Translations under genes and position numbers: made by a program | Assembly: GCF_928382285.1 (NCBI RefSeq) | Contig: NZ_CAKMSS010000005.1 | Span: forward strand, 124,001-188,000 | DNA: 64,000 nt | Direction of reading: 5' to 3' | From: Rothia nasimurium | GTDB taxonomy: Bacteria > Actinomycetota > Actinomycetes > Actinomycetales > Micrococcaceae | Notes under the pieces: model-generated | Databases searched by the model: none | What the model saw: the letters and a program-made list of their open reading frames with translations, nothing else | What the model was told of the DNA's origin: nothing | Part shown: piece after piece, positions 46,942-57,758 of the stretch | Layout: each line of letters opens with the position of its first letter | Numbering within the stretch: the first letter of the stretch is position 1

Positions 46942-46971
46942 GAGCCCGACGGACGCGCGTCCGCCGGGCTC
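46942..46971 (+). terminator. Terminator after pheT built from two GCGTCC motifs
   Basis: GAGCCCG-A-CGGACGC meets GCGTCCG-C-CGGGCTC head to head, then TTTGC. The inner arms are the recurring octamer and its complement. Confidence 0.72.
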
Positions 46972-47081
46972 TTTGCGTGCAGCGGGTGGGTTGTGGTGAA
47001 GTTCAGGGCAGCGCCTGGGAGGCACCGCTGAAAAAGCTGACCCTTCTGTGAGACCGATAAGCCTTTTAGGGGCTGACGCGA

Positions 47082-47087
47082 TAGAAT
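47082..47087 (+). promoter_or_regulatory. Candidate -10 box
   Basis: TAGAAT 50 bases before the GTG of the next membrane-protein gene; the same hexamer precedes hflX. No clear -35. Confidence 0.35.
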
Positions 47088-47137
47088 GGACTTCCGCCTT
47101 CATCTAGGCAATCACCCACAACCTCTGGAGATGCACC

Positions 47138-47806
47138 GTGAGCGATCAGCGTTACCTCGAAGACCGCGATAACTTCGACGAAGATGACCGCACCGACGAC
47201 TTCTTCACCTTCGCGGAAGAGGAAGAAGACTACGAGGAACCCCGCGGCCCGCTCGGTCCCAAGCTGGCAGCTGCCGGCATCATGATTCTTGCGTCAATCT
47301 TCGCGATTATTCTGCTGATTGGCGGTGTGCGCACTTTCAACGAGGCCCGCGCTAATGAGGGCTACGAGGGGCGTTCCTGGGTGATGACCGGTACGTTTGA
47401 AAAGGTCACTAGCGACTTGCAGGGTGATAACAACGTTGCCATCTACACCGGTATTCTGCCCGATAACACCGCTATGACCGGTAAGACCTTCATCTCTGAT
47501 ATTGCCGACCCGGCACAGGTTAACCCGGGCTCTACCGTGGAGTTCCGCGGCTCCCAGACCGGCACCGTCAGTGCTGACTTCCCCGAGACCGTTGATGCCC
47601 TGCTGGTGCAGACTGACGACAGCCACCTGACTGTGGCCCGCACCGGTGAAGAGGGGAGCCTGGTGCCGGTGACCGAAGATACCGTTGCGTCGCAGAAGCG
47701 AAGCGCCATGCTGCGTCTTGCCGGTGCGATTCTGGTCTTTGGCGCCGGTGTTGCCGGTACCTTCATGATGATCCGCAAGCGCAAGAACACCGAGATGCTC
47801 GACTAG
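47138..47806 (+). CDS. Two-helix membrane protein with extracytoplasmic domain
   Basis: 222 residues. A very acidic cytoplasmic N-terminus (1-45), membrane helix ~48-68, an outside domain of ~120 residues rich in beta pattern, a second helix ~193-213 and a short basic tail RKRKN. This layout resembles DUF3592-type proteins but the match is not certain. GTG start with a weak site. Function unknown. Confidence 0.65.
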   Translation: MSDQRYLEDRDNFDEDDRTDDFFTFAEEEEDYEEPRGPLGPKLAAAGIMILASIFAIILLIGGVRTFNEARANEGYEGRSWVMTGTFEKVTSDLQGDNNVAIYTGILPDNTAMTGKTFISDIADPAQVNPGSTVEFRGSQTGTVSADFPETVDALLVQTDDSHLTVARTGEEGSLVPVTEDTVASQKRSAMLRLAGAILVFGAGVAGTFMMIRKRKNTEMLD

Positions 47807-47853
47807 GTTGAGCTGTTTCCCCTCACCTTCAACACCAAGGGGACCGCATTTTT

Positions 47854-47886
47854 AAAAAGGGACCGCACATTATGCGGTCCCTTTTT
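47854..47886. terminator. Bidirectional-type terminator
   Basis: AAAAAGGGACCGCA pairs perfectly with TGCGGTCCCTTTTT around loop CATTA, giving T-runs on both strands. A partial direct copy of GGACCGCATTTTT sits just upstream. Confidence 0.85.
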
Positions 47887-47911
47887 GGTTTTCAGGTCCC
47901 CTTGTGTGTGT

Positions 47912-47923
47912 GGGGGGGGGGGG
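47912..47923 (+). repeat. Run of 12 G
   Basis: A homopolymer of 12 guanines, preceded by TGTGTGT, about 105 bases before argC. Such tracts slip in replication and sequencing. It is outside any gene. Confidence 0.85.
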
Positions 47924-47982
47924 AGGGATGGGCGGACGCGCGTGGGCGGCTTAGGACCCGCCGGTTCACATTGCGAAACGTA

Positions 47983-48020
47983 GTGCATAAATATTTACTG
48001 CCATGCAAAAACATGCAAAT
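47983..48020. promoter_or_regulatory. ARG boxes upstream of argC
   Basis: GTGCATAAATATTTACTG (47983-48000) and an adjoining ATGCAAAAACATGCAAAT (48003-48020) lie just before the argC start. They share TGCATAA-T-AT with the sites before argF and argG, as expected for ArgR operators. Confidence 0.65.
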
Positions 48021-48028
48021 ATGGTGCT

Positions 48029-49072
48029 ATGACTATTACCGTAGCTGTCACAGGAGCCACCGGGTACGCCGGTGGCGAGATTTTGCGCCTACTGGCAACC
48101 CACCCCCACGTTGAGGTGAAAACCGTGGCCGCGCACTCGTCCGCTGGTGCCCGCCTGGGCGACCTTGCCCCCCACCTTCGCGCCTACGCCGATCTGGTCG
48201 TTGCCGACACCACCGCCGAGGCCCTGAGCGGGCACGACGTTGTCTTCATGGCCCTACCCCACGGCGCCAGCGCCGAGATCGCGGCCCAGCTGCCCGAGAA
48301 CACCCTGGTCATCGACGCCGGGGCAGATCACCGCCTTGACAGCGCGGACGCCTGGGTCAAGTTCTACGGCTCAGAGCACTCCGGTACCTGGCCCTACGGC
48401 CTGCCCGAACTGCCCACCGCCACCGGCAAACAGCGCGATAACCTCGTGGGCACCAAGCGGGTTGCGGTGCCCGGGTGCTACCCCACGGCGTCCATCCTGG
48501 CCCTGGCTCCCGGTTTTGCCGCCGGTCTGCTCGAACCCACCGACGTGGTTATCGTTGCCGCTTCAGGTACATCAGGGGCAGGGAAGAGCCTCAAGACCCA
48601 CCTGCTCTCAGCAGAGGTCATGGGTGGCATGAGCCCCTACGGGGTCGGTGGCTCCCACCGGCATACCCCTGAAATCGAAGAGAAGCTCACCCACATCGCG
48701 GGGGAGCAGGTGCAGATTTCCTTTACGCCCACACTGGCCCCCATGCCCCGCGGTATCCTGGCTACCGCAACCGCGCGCGTCCGCCCCGGCGTGACCGAAG
48801 CCCAGCTCCGAGAAGCCTGGCAGCAGGCCTACGCCGACGAAAAGTTCGTGCACCTGCTCCCCGAAGGGCAATGGCCCACCACCAAGAGCGTGCAGGGCTC
48901 CAACCACGCCGAAATGCAGCTGGCCTTCGACGCCCACGCCGGGCGCGTGATCGTCACCAGCGTCATCGACAACCTAGCCAAGGGCACTGCCGGCGGTGCC
49001 ATCCAGTCCATGAACATTGCCCTCGGGCTCCCCGAAAACGCAGGTCTGCTCCAGGAAGGACTCGCACCGTGA
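48029..49072 (+). CDS. argC: N-acetyl-gamma-glutamyl-phosphate reductase
   Basis: 347-residue NADPH-dependent reductase, third step of ornithine synthesis. N-terminal GATGYAGGEILRLL nucleotide-binding motif; catalytic Cys in PGCYPTASILAL near residue 149; HRHTPEIEE. Its TGA overlaps the argJ GTG. First gene of argCJBDFR, with ArgR-type sites immediately upstream. Confidence 0.96.
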   Translation: MTITVAVTGATGYAGGEILRLLATHPHVEVKTVAAHSSAGARLGDLAPHLRAYADLVVADTTAEALSGHDVVFMALPHGASAEIAAQLPENTLVIDAGADHRLDSADAWVKFYGSEHSGTWPYGLPELPTATGKQRDNLVGTKRVAVPGCYPTASILALAPGFAAGLLEPTDVVIVAASGTSGAGKSLKTHLLSAEVMGGMSPYGVGGSHRHTPEIEEKLTHIAGEQVQISFTPTLAPMPRGILATATARVRPGVTEAQLREAWQQAYADEKFVHLLPEGQWPTTKSVQGSNHAEMQLAFDAHAGRVIVTSVIDNLAKGTAGGAIQSMNIALGLPENAGLLQEGLAP

Positions 49073-50286
49073 CCGACACTATCCACCAGATTGAAGGCGT
49101 AACTACCCACGGCGTGACCTTCCCCCGCGGCTTCCGTGCTGCCGGCGTCCGCGCCGGTATTAGCGCTGTTGAGGGTAAGAAGGACGTCGCTCTGGTCGTC
49201 AACGACGGTCCGGTCAAAAACGCCGCCGCGGTCTTTACCAGCAACCGCTTTGCTGCCGCCCCCGTGCTGTGGAGCCAGCAGGTCATCAGCGACGGGCGGG
49301 CGGACGCCGTCCTGCTCAACTCCGGCGGTGCCAACGCCTGCACCGGAGCCCCCGGCTTCCAAGATACCCACGCCTCCGCTGAGCTCGTTGCTGACCTGCT
49401 CAATATCTCGGCAGGCGACGTGCTGGTCTGCTCCACCGGCCTGATCGGCGAGCGCCTGCCCATGGACAAGCTCACCGCGGGCGCAAAGGACGCCGCCGCC
49501 TCCCTGGGCGTGAGCTCCGGCTCTTCGCTGGCGGCGGCTGAAGCTATCATGACCACCGATACCGTCTCAAAGCAGGCCGCTATCGGTGTGGAAATCGAAG
49601 AGGGCGGCGCTTACCTTATCGGCGGTATGGCCAAGGGCGCAGGTATGCTCGCCCCGGGGCTGGCTACCATGCTGGTGGTCATCACCACCGACGCCCTGGT
49701 CTCACCCGACAACCTCGACACCGCCCTGCGCGAGGCCGTTCGTCTGAGCTTCAACCGGGCCGACTCCGACGGCTGCATGTCGACCAACGACACCGTTATC
49801 CTTATGAGCTCTGGCGCCTCTGATATCGAACCCGACCTGGGCGTCTTCACTGAAGCCCTTACCAAGGTCTGCCAGGACCTCGCCCTGCAACTCATTGGGG
49901 ACGCCGAGGGCGCCAGCCACGACATCCACGTGCGCACCCTGGGCGCCGCCAGCGAAGCGGACGCCGAAGAAGTCTCCCGGGCAGTATCCCGCTCCAACCT
50001 CTTCAAAACCGCCATCTTCGGCAACGACCCCAACTGGGGCCGCATCCTCTCCGAAGTCGGCACCACCTCAGCCACCTTCGACCCCGATAGGGTCAACGTC
50101 ACCATCAACGGCGTGCAGGTCTGCACCGGCGGCGGCATCGGCCAAGACCGCTCCCTCGTTAACCTCGCTGCAGACCGCAAAGTAACCGTCGACATCGACC
50201 TGGGCGCAGGCCAGCACGAAGCCACCATCTGGACCAACGACCTCACCCACGACTACGTCCACGAAAACTCCGCCTACTCCAGCTAA
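49069..50286 (+). CDS. argJ: Bifunctional glutamate N-acetyltransferase ArgJ
   Basis: 405 residues. Transfers acetyl from acetylornithine to glutamate, allowing a cyclic pathway. The self-cleavage Ala-Thr pair in [16 protein letters not shown] is present, as are GGANACTG and [19 protein letters not shown] 49069 overlaps the argC stop, with AGGAAGG upstream. A longer open frame from 48871 is argC read in another frame. Whether it also uses acetyl-CoA cannot be seen. Confidence 0.95.
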   Translation: MTDTIHQIEGVTTHGVTFPRGFRAAGVRAGISAVEGKKDVALVVNDGPVKNAAAVFTSNRFAAAPVLWSQQVISDGRADAVLLNSGGANACTGAPGFQDTHASAELVADLLNISAGDVLVCSTGLIGERLPMDKLTAGAKDAAASLGVSSGSSLAAAEAIMTTDTVSKQAAIGVEIEEGGAYLIGGMAKGAGMLAPGLATMLVVITTDALVSPDNLDTALREAVRLSFNRADSDGCMSTNDTVILMSSGASDIEPDLGVFTEALTKVCQDLALQLIGDAEGASHDIHVRTLGAASEADAEEVSRAVSRSNLFKTAIFGNDPNWGRILSEVGTTSATFDPDRVNVTINGVQVCTGGGIGQDRSLVNLAADRKVTVDIDLGAGQHEATIWTNDLTHDYVHENSAYSS

Positions 50287-50299
50287 CCGAAAGATCCCC

Positions 50300-51310
50300 A
50301 TGGCAGAGCAAAAAAACGCCCACGCCCGCTTCGACACCGCCCAACAAAAAGCCAAAACCCTCATGGAAGCCCTACCCTGGATCCAACAGTTCCGGGGCAA
50401 AATCATGGTCTTCAAATACGGGGGCAACGCCATGATCTCCGAAGAGCTGCGTGCCGCCTTCGCCGAAGACATGGTCTTCTTACGAACCATCGGCATCTGC
50501 CCCGTCGTCGTGCACGGCGGCGGCCCCCAAATCACCGCCATGCTCACCAAACTCGGCATCGAAAGCGAGTTCCGCGGCGGCCTGCGCTACACCACCCCCG
50601 AAGCCATGGACGTCGTCCGCATGGTACTCACTGGCCAAGTAGCCCGCGAACTCGTCTCCCTCATCAACGCCCACGGCCCCTTCGCCGTCGCCATGAGCGG
50701 CGAGGACGGCGGGCTCCTACGCGCCCGCCGCATCGGCACCGTGGTGGACGGCCAAGAAGTCGATCTCGGTCTTGTTGGTGAAGTGGTCGGCGTGAACACC
50801 ACCGCCATCATGTCCATGATCCAGGCCGGCAAAATCCCCGTCATCTCCTCCGTCGCCCCCGAAATGCACGACCCCGAAAAGTACCCCGAACACAACCACG
50901 GGCTTGCCGGGCTCACCGGAGAAATCCTCAACGTCAACGCAGACACCGCCGCCGCAGCCGTCGCCGCCGCCCTCGGAGCCGAAAAACTCGTCGTCCTCAC
51001 CGACGTCGAGGGCCTTTATGCCAACTGGCCCGACAAAGACTCCCTCATCTCTTCCCTCACCGTCAGTGAACTACGCGAGATGCTCCCCAGCCTAGTCTCC
51101 GGTATGATCCCCAAAATGAGCGCCTGCCTGCAGGCCGTAGAACAGGGCGTACCCAGAGCCTCCATCGTCGACGGACGCCTCGCCCACTCGCCCCTCCTCG
51201 AAATCTTCACCGACCGCGGCATCGGCACCCAGCTCACCCCCGACAACGTCGACGACACCCCCTGGCACCACCCGGCCCCTGACTTCCAGGTCAAGCCGGT
51301 GACTTATTAG
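50300..51310 (+). CDS. argB: Acetylglutamate kinase
   Basis: 336-residue amino-acid kinase. KYGGNAM (phosphate-binding Lys) near residue 38, VVHGGGPQI, the Arg-sensing region, and VLTDVEGLY. The N-terminal helix (~1-30) is typical of arginine-inhibited hexameric enzymes. ATG start 13 bases after argJ. Confidence 0.95.
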   Translation: MAEQKNAHARFDTAQQKAKTLMEALPWIQQFRGKIMVFKYGGNAMISEELRAAFAEDMVFLRTIGICPVVVHGGGPQITAMLTKLGIESEFRGGLRYTTPEAMDVVRMVLTGQVARELVSLINAHGPFAVAMSGEDGGLLRARRIGTVVDGQEVDLGLVGEVVGVNTTAIMSMIQAGKIPVISSVAPEMHDPEKYPEHNHGLAGLTGEILNVNADTAAAAVAAALGAEKLVVLTDVEGLYANWPDKDSLISSLTVSELREMLPSLVSGMIPKMSACLQAVEQGVPRASIVDGRLAHSPLLEIFTDRGIGTQLTPDNVDDTPWHHPAPDFQVKPVTY

Positions 51311-51318
51311 GACTACCC

Positions 51319-52536
51319 ATGACACAAGAAAACCTCCTAGCCGACTACCGGAACGACCTCCTGGGGGTCTTTGGCGACCCCTCCCTGGTGCTGGTTTCGG
51401 GGCAGGGCTCACGCGTGACGGACGCCGACGGGACCACCTACCTTGACCTACTCGGCGGTATCGCCGTCAACGCTCTTGGCCATGCCCACCCCGCCTGGGT
51501 AAAAGCCGTCAGCGAGCAGGCCGCAACCCTGACCCACATCTCCAACTTCTTCACCAGCCCCCAACAGATCTCCCTAGCCCACCGCCTGCTGGGCTACCTG
51601 GGCACCGAGTCGGGCCGCGTCTTCTTCTGCAACTCCGGCACCGAAGCCAACGAAGCTGCCTATAAACTCGCCCGCCGCCACGGCAACCTCCACGGCAAAG
51701 GCACCATCCTCGCCCTTGACCACGGCTTCCATGGGCGAACTATCGGGGCTCTTTCCCTCACCTGGAAACCCGCCTACCGTGAGCCCTTCGAACCGCTTCC
51801 CACCGGCATCAAACATATTCCTGCTACCCTCGAAGCCCTCGAAGAAAATCTGACCGACGACGTCGCTGCCCTCATCGTCGAACCCATCCAGGGGGAGGCC
51901 GGCGTCCTGCCCCTGCCCGCAGGCTACCTCACCCGCGCCCGCGAACTCACCCGCGACAAGGGCGCCCTGCTGATCGTGGACGAAGTCCAAACCGGCATGG
52001 GTCGTACCGGCCGCTGGTACGAACACTCCCGTGAACTAACCGGCGACAACCTGCCCGACGCCATCACCCTCGCCAAGGGGCTGGGTGGAGGCTTCCCCAT
52101 TGGCGCCATGATCGTGGTCGGCGACGACAACGCCCGCACTCTCGAAGCCGGTATGCACGGCACCACCTTCGGCGGCAACCCCCTGGCCACCGCAGCAGCA
52201 ACAGCAACCCTCGAAACTATCGAAGCCGAGCACCTGCTCGATGCCGCCGCCCAACGAGGCTCAACCTTCAGAGCCGCTATCGAAGAACTAGACGGCGTAG
52301 CAGAAACCAGGGGAGCGGGCCTGCTGGTTGGCATCGTCCTCACAGACGAAGCAACTGATACCGGCGCGCCCCTGGCACCTGCCTTTGTCGCCGCCGCCCG
52401 AGCAGCAGGCTTCATCGTCAACGCTCCGGACGCCCGCACCGTCCGCATCGCCCCCGCCCTCACCATTACCGACGCCGAACTGGCAGAGTTCACCGCTGCC
52501 TTCCCCACTATTCTGGCTGAGGCGCGACAGCAGTAA
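51319..52536 (+). CDS. argD: Acetylornithine aminotransferase
   Basis: 405-residue class III PLP aminotransferase. NSGTEANEAAYKLAR, IVDEVQTGMGRTG, and the PLP lysine in TLAKGLGGGFPIGAM near residue 255. Starts 8 bases after argB. A large inverted repeat and ARG boxes separate it from argF. Confidence 0.95.
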   Translation: MTQENLLADYRNDLLGVFGDPSLVLVSGQGSRVTDADGTTYLDLLGGIAVNALGHAHPAWVKAVSEQAATLTHISNFFTSPQQISLAHRLLGYLGTESGRVFFCNSGTEANEAAYKLARRHGNLHGKGTILALDHGFHGRTIGALSLTWKPAYREPFEPLPTGIKHIPATLEALEENLTDDVAALIVEPIQGEAGVLPLPAGYLTRARELTRDKGALLIVDEVQTGMGRTGRWYEHSRELTGDNLPDAITLAKGLGGGFPIGAMIVVGDDNARTLEAGMHGTTFGGNPLATAAATATLETIEAEHLLDAAAQRGSTFRAAIEELDGVAETRGAGLLVGIVLTDEATDTGAPLAPAFVAAARAAGFIVNAPDARTVRIAPALTITDAELAEFTAAFPTILAEARQQ

Positions 52537-52561
52537 ATGCGGATGGAAAAATGTCGGTGAA

Positions 52562-52665
52562 CATCGCGGATGCCTTTCTGCCGACTAACCTTCTCACAGG
52601 CTCGCTAGCGCTCGCATGTGATTCATGCCAGCCCCAGCCAGTCGGCGTAAAAGGCATCCGCGATG
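52562..52665. repeat. Large imperfect palindrome between argD and argF
   Basis: CATCGCGGATGCCTTT (52562-52577) pairs perfectly with its complement (52650-52665); inside, CCGACT (52581-52586) pairs with AGTCGG (52640-52645), leaving a loop of 53 bases. No T-run follows. It could be a terminator, a small non-autonomous insertion, or a structured leader. Confidence 0.6.
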
Positions 52666-52682
52666 CCTACTCTTATTCACAA

Positions 52683-52719
52683 ACTGCATAACTATCAGTA
52701 ACTGTGCATATAATGAAAG
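52683..52719. promoter_or_regulatory. ARG boxes upstream of argF
   Basis: ACTGCATAACTATCAGTA (52683-52700) and CTGTGCATATAATGAAAG (52702-52719), 40-75 bases before the argF start; same TGCATA core as the argC and argG sites. This implies a separate ArgR-controlled promoter inside the argCJBDFR run. Confidence 0.65.
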
Positions 52720-52749
52720 GTCAGCTGAAACGCTGCCCCCCAACCCTAG

Positions 52750-53715
<966 letters not shown>

Positions 53716-53740
53716 ACCGACCAGAAAAAGAGAAGAAACA

Positions 53741-54220
53741 ATGGCGATTCCCTCCACCAAAACCGCGCGGCAAGCCCGCATCATCGAGGTGCTCCAAACC
53801 CACCGCGTGCGCTCGCAGGCCGAACTAGCCCAGCTGCTCACCGACGACGGGCTCAAAGTCACCCAGGCGACCCTTTCCCGCGACCTGGTGGAAATTGGCG
53901 CCGAGCGCGTGCGCGACGAAAAATCGGGGCTAATCTACGCCGTACCTAACCACCCCGTCCGTCGGAGCACCCAGGAAGGCCCCGACGCTCGCCTCGTTTC
54001 CCTCTTCAAAGAACTGCTCGTGACCGCCGAGGCCTCAGCCAACCTGGTCATCCTGCGTACCCCGCCGGGCGCAGCCCAGTTCCTGGCCTCAGCTATTGAC
54101 CAGGCCGGGCTAGAGCCCCTGCTGGGGTCCATCGCGGGCGACGACACCGTCATGGTCATTACCCGCGACCCCAACGGCGGCGAGAAGGTGGCCTCTCTCT
54201 TCCTGGAATGGGCGGCCTAG
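53741..54220 (+). CDS. argR: Arginine repressor ArgR
   Basis: 159 residues: N-terminal winged helix (~8-75, RSQAELAQLLTDDGLKVTQA) and C-terminal hexamerisation/arginine-binding domain (~85-155, GSIAGDDTVMVIT). Its targets are probably the TGCATA-type boxes before argC, argF and argG. Ends at a strong terminator. Confidence 0.95.
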   Translation: MAIPSTKTARQARIIEVLQTHRVRSQAELAQLLTDDGLKVTQATLSRDLVEIGAERVRDEKSGLIYAVPNHPVRRSTQEGPDARLVSLFKELLVTAEASANLVILRTPPGAAQFLASAIDQAGLEPLLGSIAGDDTVMVITRDPNGGEKVASLFLEWAA

Positions 54221-54247
54221 CCCTCAGTCCCGGCTGAGCAAACACTA

Positions 54248-54279
54248 AGCCCCGGTCTTCATCGTCGAAGACCGGGGCT
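54248..54279. terminator. Terminator after argR
   Basis: Perfect 13-bp stem AGCCCCGGTCTTC with 6-base loop, between argR and the convergent ankyrin gene. Confidence 0.78.
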
Positions 54280-54328
54280 GAACTATAGGGCGTAGGCGGG
54301 GACCCGGCGTTGGCGCCGGTCTAACCCA

Positions 54329-54727
54329 TTACCCTTCAAAAAGCTTCTTCATCTCGGCAAGGTCGAAGAACTCGGCAACATCTGCGGGAGTCTGCGAGCC
54401 CAGGGTTTCATCGGCACCGGCGTCGAGCAGCATGCGGGCGATGGGCAGATTGTTACGGAAGGTAGCGCATACCAGGGCGGTCTGACCCCGCTCATTGAGG
54501 CGGTCAAGGTCAGCGCCCTCGTTGATGAGCAGCTGAACTAGGTCAGCGTGTTCGTGGTAGGCCGCTAGGATGAGCAGAGTATCGCCCTTGGCATTGGTGA
54601 GATCAACGGGGACGCCCTGGTCAAACAGAGATTTCAGGGCTACCGGCTTGTTGTCCCGTGCCAGGTCGAAGACCGAGTTGAGGAAGTCGATGTCCTGCTC
54701 GGTCAGGCTATGGTTCGCGTCTGTCAT
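54329..54727 (-). CDS. Ankyrin-repeat protein
   Basis: 132 residues with about three ankyrin repeats (NAKGDTLLILAAYHEHADLV, NERGQTALVCATFRNNLPIA) and no signal peptide, so probably a cytoplasmic protein-binding module. Partner unknown. Convergent with argR. Confidence 0.83.
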   Translation of the reverse strand: MTDANHSLTEQDIDFLNSVFDLARDNKPVALKSLFDQGVPVDLTNAKGDTLLILAAYHEHADLVQLLINEGADLDRLNERGQTALVCATFRNNLPIARMLLDAGADETLGSQTPADVAEFFDLAEMKKLFEG

Positions 54728-54883
54728 ACCTTCACTTTCTCAGAAAGCAAGCCCCTTTAGCAACCCTGTCTAGACCACCCTACAGCTCATGCCAATCTTA
54801 TTTAGAACTTTCGTTCAGAAGCTTTCGACAAGCCTGTATGAAAGAATGGGCAATGCCGCTCAGCCCCTCAGGAAAGGCTCACC

Positions 54884-56458
54884 GTGGAAACCAAGGATGC
54901 CCAGCAATCAGCTGATTGCTCACCCCAGAACAATATTGCCGCCCTGCTACAGGCCCGTGCCGCTGACAATCGCACTGCCCTGACCTGGGCAGGTGGGGCC
55001 ATGACCTATAGACAGCTAGCACAGTACACGGGGAGCCTGCTCAACTGGTTGCGCGAGCGCGGGGTAGCAGCTGGCGACAGGGTGGCCCTTGCCCTGCCTA
55101 ATGTGCCCGCGATGGTGGGGCTCTACTACGGTGCCCTGGCCCTGGGCGCTGTGGTGGTTCCCATGCACCCGCTGCTGTCAGCCCGTGAAGCTGCTTATCA
55201 GGTACAGGACGCCGGCGCTCGGCTCCTGGTTGCCGCTGCCGGGACCCGGGTGGGGCAGGAACTTGACCAGATTCAGGTTGAGGTGGGGGAGCAGGTAGCC
55301 CTTGAGCTGCTTTCACCCGAGGCCATGTTCGGCGCGGACGTCCCCGAGCCGCTCTCCTGGGAAGTGCAGCCGGTTGCCGCGACCGAACCTGCCGTTATTC
55401 TCTACACCTCAGGTACTACCGGGGCACCCAAGGGGGCAACCCTCACCCACGCTAATATGCTCTCTAATGCTCTGACCTGCGTAGAGGTTTTTGGTTTTAC
55501 ACCTGATGATGTGATTTTTGGTGGCCTGCCCCTCTTCCATGCCTTCGGTCAGACCGTCTCGATGAATGCCGTTCTGGCTGCTGGCGCTGCTATTGCCCTG
55601 TTACCGCGTTTCACACCGGGGGGTGCAGCCCAGCTCTGTGCCGCTGCGGGCGTCACCATCTTTGCAGCCGTTCCCACCATGTACAGCGCCCTAGCTAGCT
55701 ACCTGGGCACCGACCCTGCCCTGACGCACCGCTTGCGGGGGCGCGTCCGCTTCGGCATATCGGGCGGGGCTGCCCTGCCCGCCTCCGTCCACGCTGATAT
55801 TGAGCGTCTGGTAGCCTTCCCCATCTACGAGGGCTATGGCCTGAGCGAAACTGCACCCGTTGTGTCATTCAACCGGGCTGAATACGGCCTGGTCATTGGT
55901 TCTGTCGGCAGGGCCCTACCCGGGGTAGACGTGAAAGTGGTCGATAGGCAGGGCCAGTCGCTGGCTACCGGTGAAGCGGGTGAACTGTGGGTGGCCGGGC
56001 CCAACGTCATGGCCGGCTATTGGGGGCGTCCCGAGGCCAGTGCCGCGGTGCTCAAGGGCCGCTGGTTTGCTACCGGCGATGTAGCCCGACTCGATGAGGC
56101 GGGAAATATCTTTATCGTTGACCGCCTCAAAGACATGATCTTGCGTAACGGCAACAGCGTCTACCCGCGGGAAATTGAGGACGTCCTCTACACCCACCCC
56201 GCTGTCCAGCTGGCAGCCGTGGTGGGGCAGCCCTCTGAGACCGTGGGCGAAGAAATTGTGGCGGTAGTGGTGCCGCGCGAACCCCTGGACGCTTCGCAGC
56301 AGGCTGAGCTGACCGCGTCCCTCGATCAGCTGGCCCGCCGGGAACTTGCCGCCTACAAGTACCCGCGTCGCTATGTTTTCAAAGAGGAGCTGCCGCTGGG
56401 GCCCACCGGCAAAATCTTGAAGCGGGTACTGGCAGAGGCCCTCACCCAGGAAGCCTAG
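54884..56458 (+). CDS. AMP-forming acyl-CoA synthetase
   Basis: 524-residue ANL-superfamily ligase. P-loop YTSGTTGAPKGATLTH (~165), YEGYGLSETAPVVS (~315), TGDVARLDEAG, then DRLKDMILRNGNSVYP, and the catalytic lysine in GPTGKILKR. Most like long-chain fatty-acid-CoA ligases; the chain length is not determined. GTG 54884 follows AGGAAAGG. Convergent with the glycerate kinase gene. Confidence 0.85.
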   Translation: METKDAQQSADCSPQNNIAALLQARAADNRTALTWAGGAMTYRQLAQYTGSLLNWLRERGVAAGDRVALALPNVPAMVGLYYGALALGAVVVPMHPLLSAREAAYQVQDAGARLLVAAAGTRVGQELDQIQVEVGEQVALELLSPEAMFGADVPEPLSWEVQPVAATEPAVILYTSGTTGAPKGATLTHANMLSNALTCVEVFGFTPDDVIFGGLPLFHAFGQTVSMNAVLAAGAAIALLPRFTPGGAAQLCAAAGVTIFAAVPTMYSALASYLGTDPALTHRLRGRVRFGISGGAALPASVHADIERLVAFPIYEGYGLSETAPVVSFNRAEYGLVIGSVGRALPGVDVKVVDRQGQSLATGEAGELWVAGPNVMAGYWGRPEASAAVLKGRWFATGDVARLDEAGNIFIVDRLKDMILRNGNSVYPREIEDVLYTHPAVQLAAVVGQPSETVGEEIVAVVVPREPLDASQQAELTASLDQLARRELAAYKYPRRYVFKEELPLGPTGKILKRVLAEALTQEA

Positions 56459-56487
56459 GGGAGAGCCTCTACCGTACGCCGGTTACT

Positions 56488-57729
56488 TTAGGCGGCGACC
56501 AGCTGCGCTCGGCGGGACTGCATGGAGGCCGAGAGCGAAGCACCCAGCAGAATCATGCGGAAGGTGCGCTCTGCCGAGTCGGTCAGCAGCTCTTCACCGT
56601 TGACCAGGGCATCTTCAAGGTCCATGGGCAGGGGGATAATCGAGGCGAAAGCGTCGATGCCGGCATCGTGCACGCGGTAGGCCTTCTTACCGATAGAGCC
56701 AGCCAGCGCGAGTACCGGGGCGCCCGAACCCTGGGCGCGGGCGGCGATTTCTGCAGGAACCTTGCCCTTGGGGGTCTGGAAGTCGATAGCGCCTTCTGCG
56801 GTAACGACCAGGTCAGCGTGGCGGATTTCTTCATCAAGGTTGATGCCGGCCAGTCCGGAGTCGATGAGGGCCTCAAAGCGCGGGGTGAGCTCGGCACCGA
56901 TGAAAGCCAGCCCTGCCCCCAGACCGCCGGAAGCGCCGGTGCCTGCGCCGGTGTGGAAGTCCATGTGCAGCTTGCCGTCGGTCATGGTCTCGTAGGTCTC
57001 TTCCAGCAGGTTGGCCCAGTGGGTTAGGGCCGCATCCAGCTGTTCAACCTGCTCGGGGGTTGCCCCCTTCTGGGGGCCAAAGACGCGGGCAACGCCCTTG
57101 GGGCCGGTCAGGATGTTGTGCTGGTTGAGAGCCAGGACGATGCGCACCTGGGAAAGGCGGGGGTGCAGACCGGAGTAGTCGATGGACGCAGCCTCGGTCA
57201 GGTGGGCACCGCCCAGGGGGATTTCTTCTCCGGCCTCGTTGAGAATACGGGCACCCAGTGCTGAGAGGGCACCGGCACCGCCGTCTGAGGTGCCTGAGTC
57301 GCCGCAGCCTACCAGTACGGTGTGTACGTCTTCGTTATCGAGTGCCGCAGCAATGAGCTGCCCCACCCCGTAGGTGGTGGTTTCAGCGGGGTTACGCAAA
57401 TCCTTAGGTACCAGGGAGAGCCCCGCTGCCGCTGCCATTTCAACGACCGCGACGCCGTCCTGAGCACCGCCGAGCAGGGCGTAGTGGGAACGAACCTGCT
57501 GGCCTACCGGGCCGGTGACCTTGGTGTGCACGAGCTTGCCGCCGGTGGAGCCAGCCAGCATCTTTGCGGTGCCCTCGCCGCCGTCGGGAATCGGCATGGT
57601 CACGGTGTTGACGCCGGGAATGACGCGGCGGATACCGGACGCAATGGCGTCCGCTACAACATCAGCTTCAAGAGAGCCCTTGAAACCGGAAGGTGCGATC
57701 AGAATGCGCTGGGGAATGGACATAGTCAT
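56488..57729 (-). CDS. glxK: Glycerate kinase
   Basis: 413-residue kinase of the GlxK/GarK family (PSGFKGSLEADVVADAIASG, PIPDGGEGTAKML, GCGDSGTSDGGAGALSALGA). Phosphorylates glycerate to 2- or 3-phosphoglycerate. AAGGAGAAATACC precedes ATG 57729. Last gene of a minus-strand operon with an SLC13-type transporter 29 bases upstream, suggesting import and use of glycerate or a related acid. Confidence 0.92.
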   Translation of the reverse strand: MTMSIPQRILIAPSGFKGSLEADVVADAIASGIRRVIPGVNTVTMPIPDGGEGTAKMLAGSTGGKLVHTKVTGPVGQQVRSHYALLGGAQDGVAVVEMAAAAGLSLVPKDLRNPAETTTYGVGQLIAAALDNEDVHTVLVGCGDSGTSDGGAGALSALGARILNEAGEEIPLGGAHLTEAASIDYSGLHPRLSQVRIVLALNQHNILTGPKGVARVFGPQKGATPEQVEQLDAALTHWANLLEETYETMTDGKLHMDFHTGAGTGASGGLGAGLAFIGAELTPRFEALIDSGLAGINLDEEIRHADLVVTAEGAIDFQTPKGKVPAEIAARAQGSGAPVLALAGSIGKKAYRVHDAGIDAFASIIPLPMDLEDALVNGEELLTDSAERTFRMILLGASLSASMQSRRAQLVAA

Positions 57730-57758
57730 GGTATTTCTCCTTGTAAAGGTGTGGTGAT

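Noticed and set aside
48871..49068. 5' extension of argJ
   Set aside because: This is argC read in another frame; GTG 49069 with AGGAAGG and the overlap with the argC stop fit the family N-terminus.
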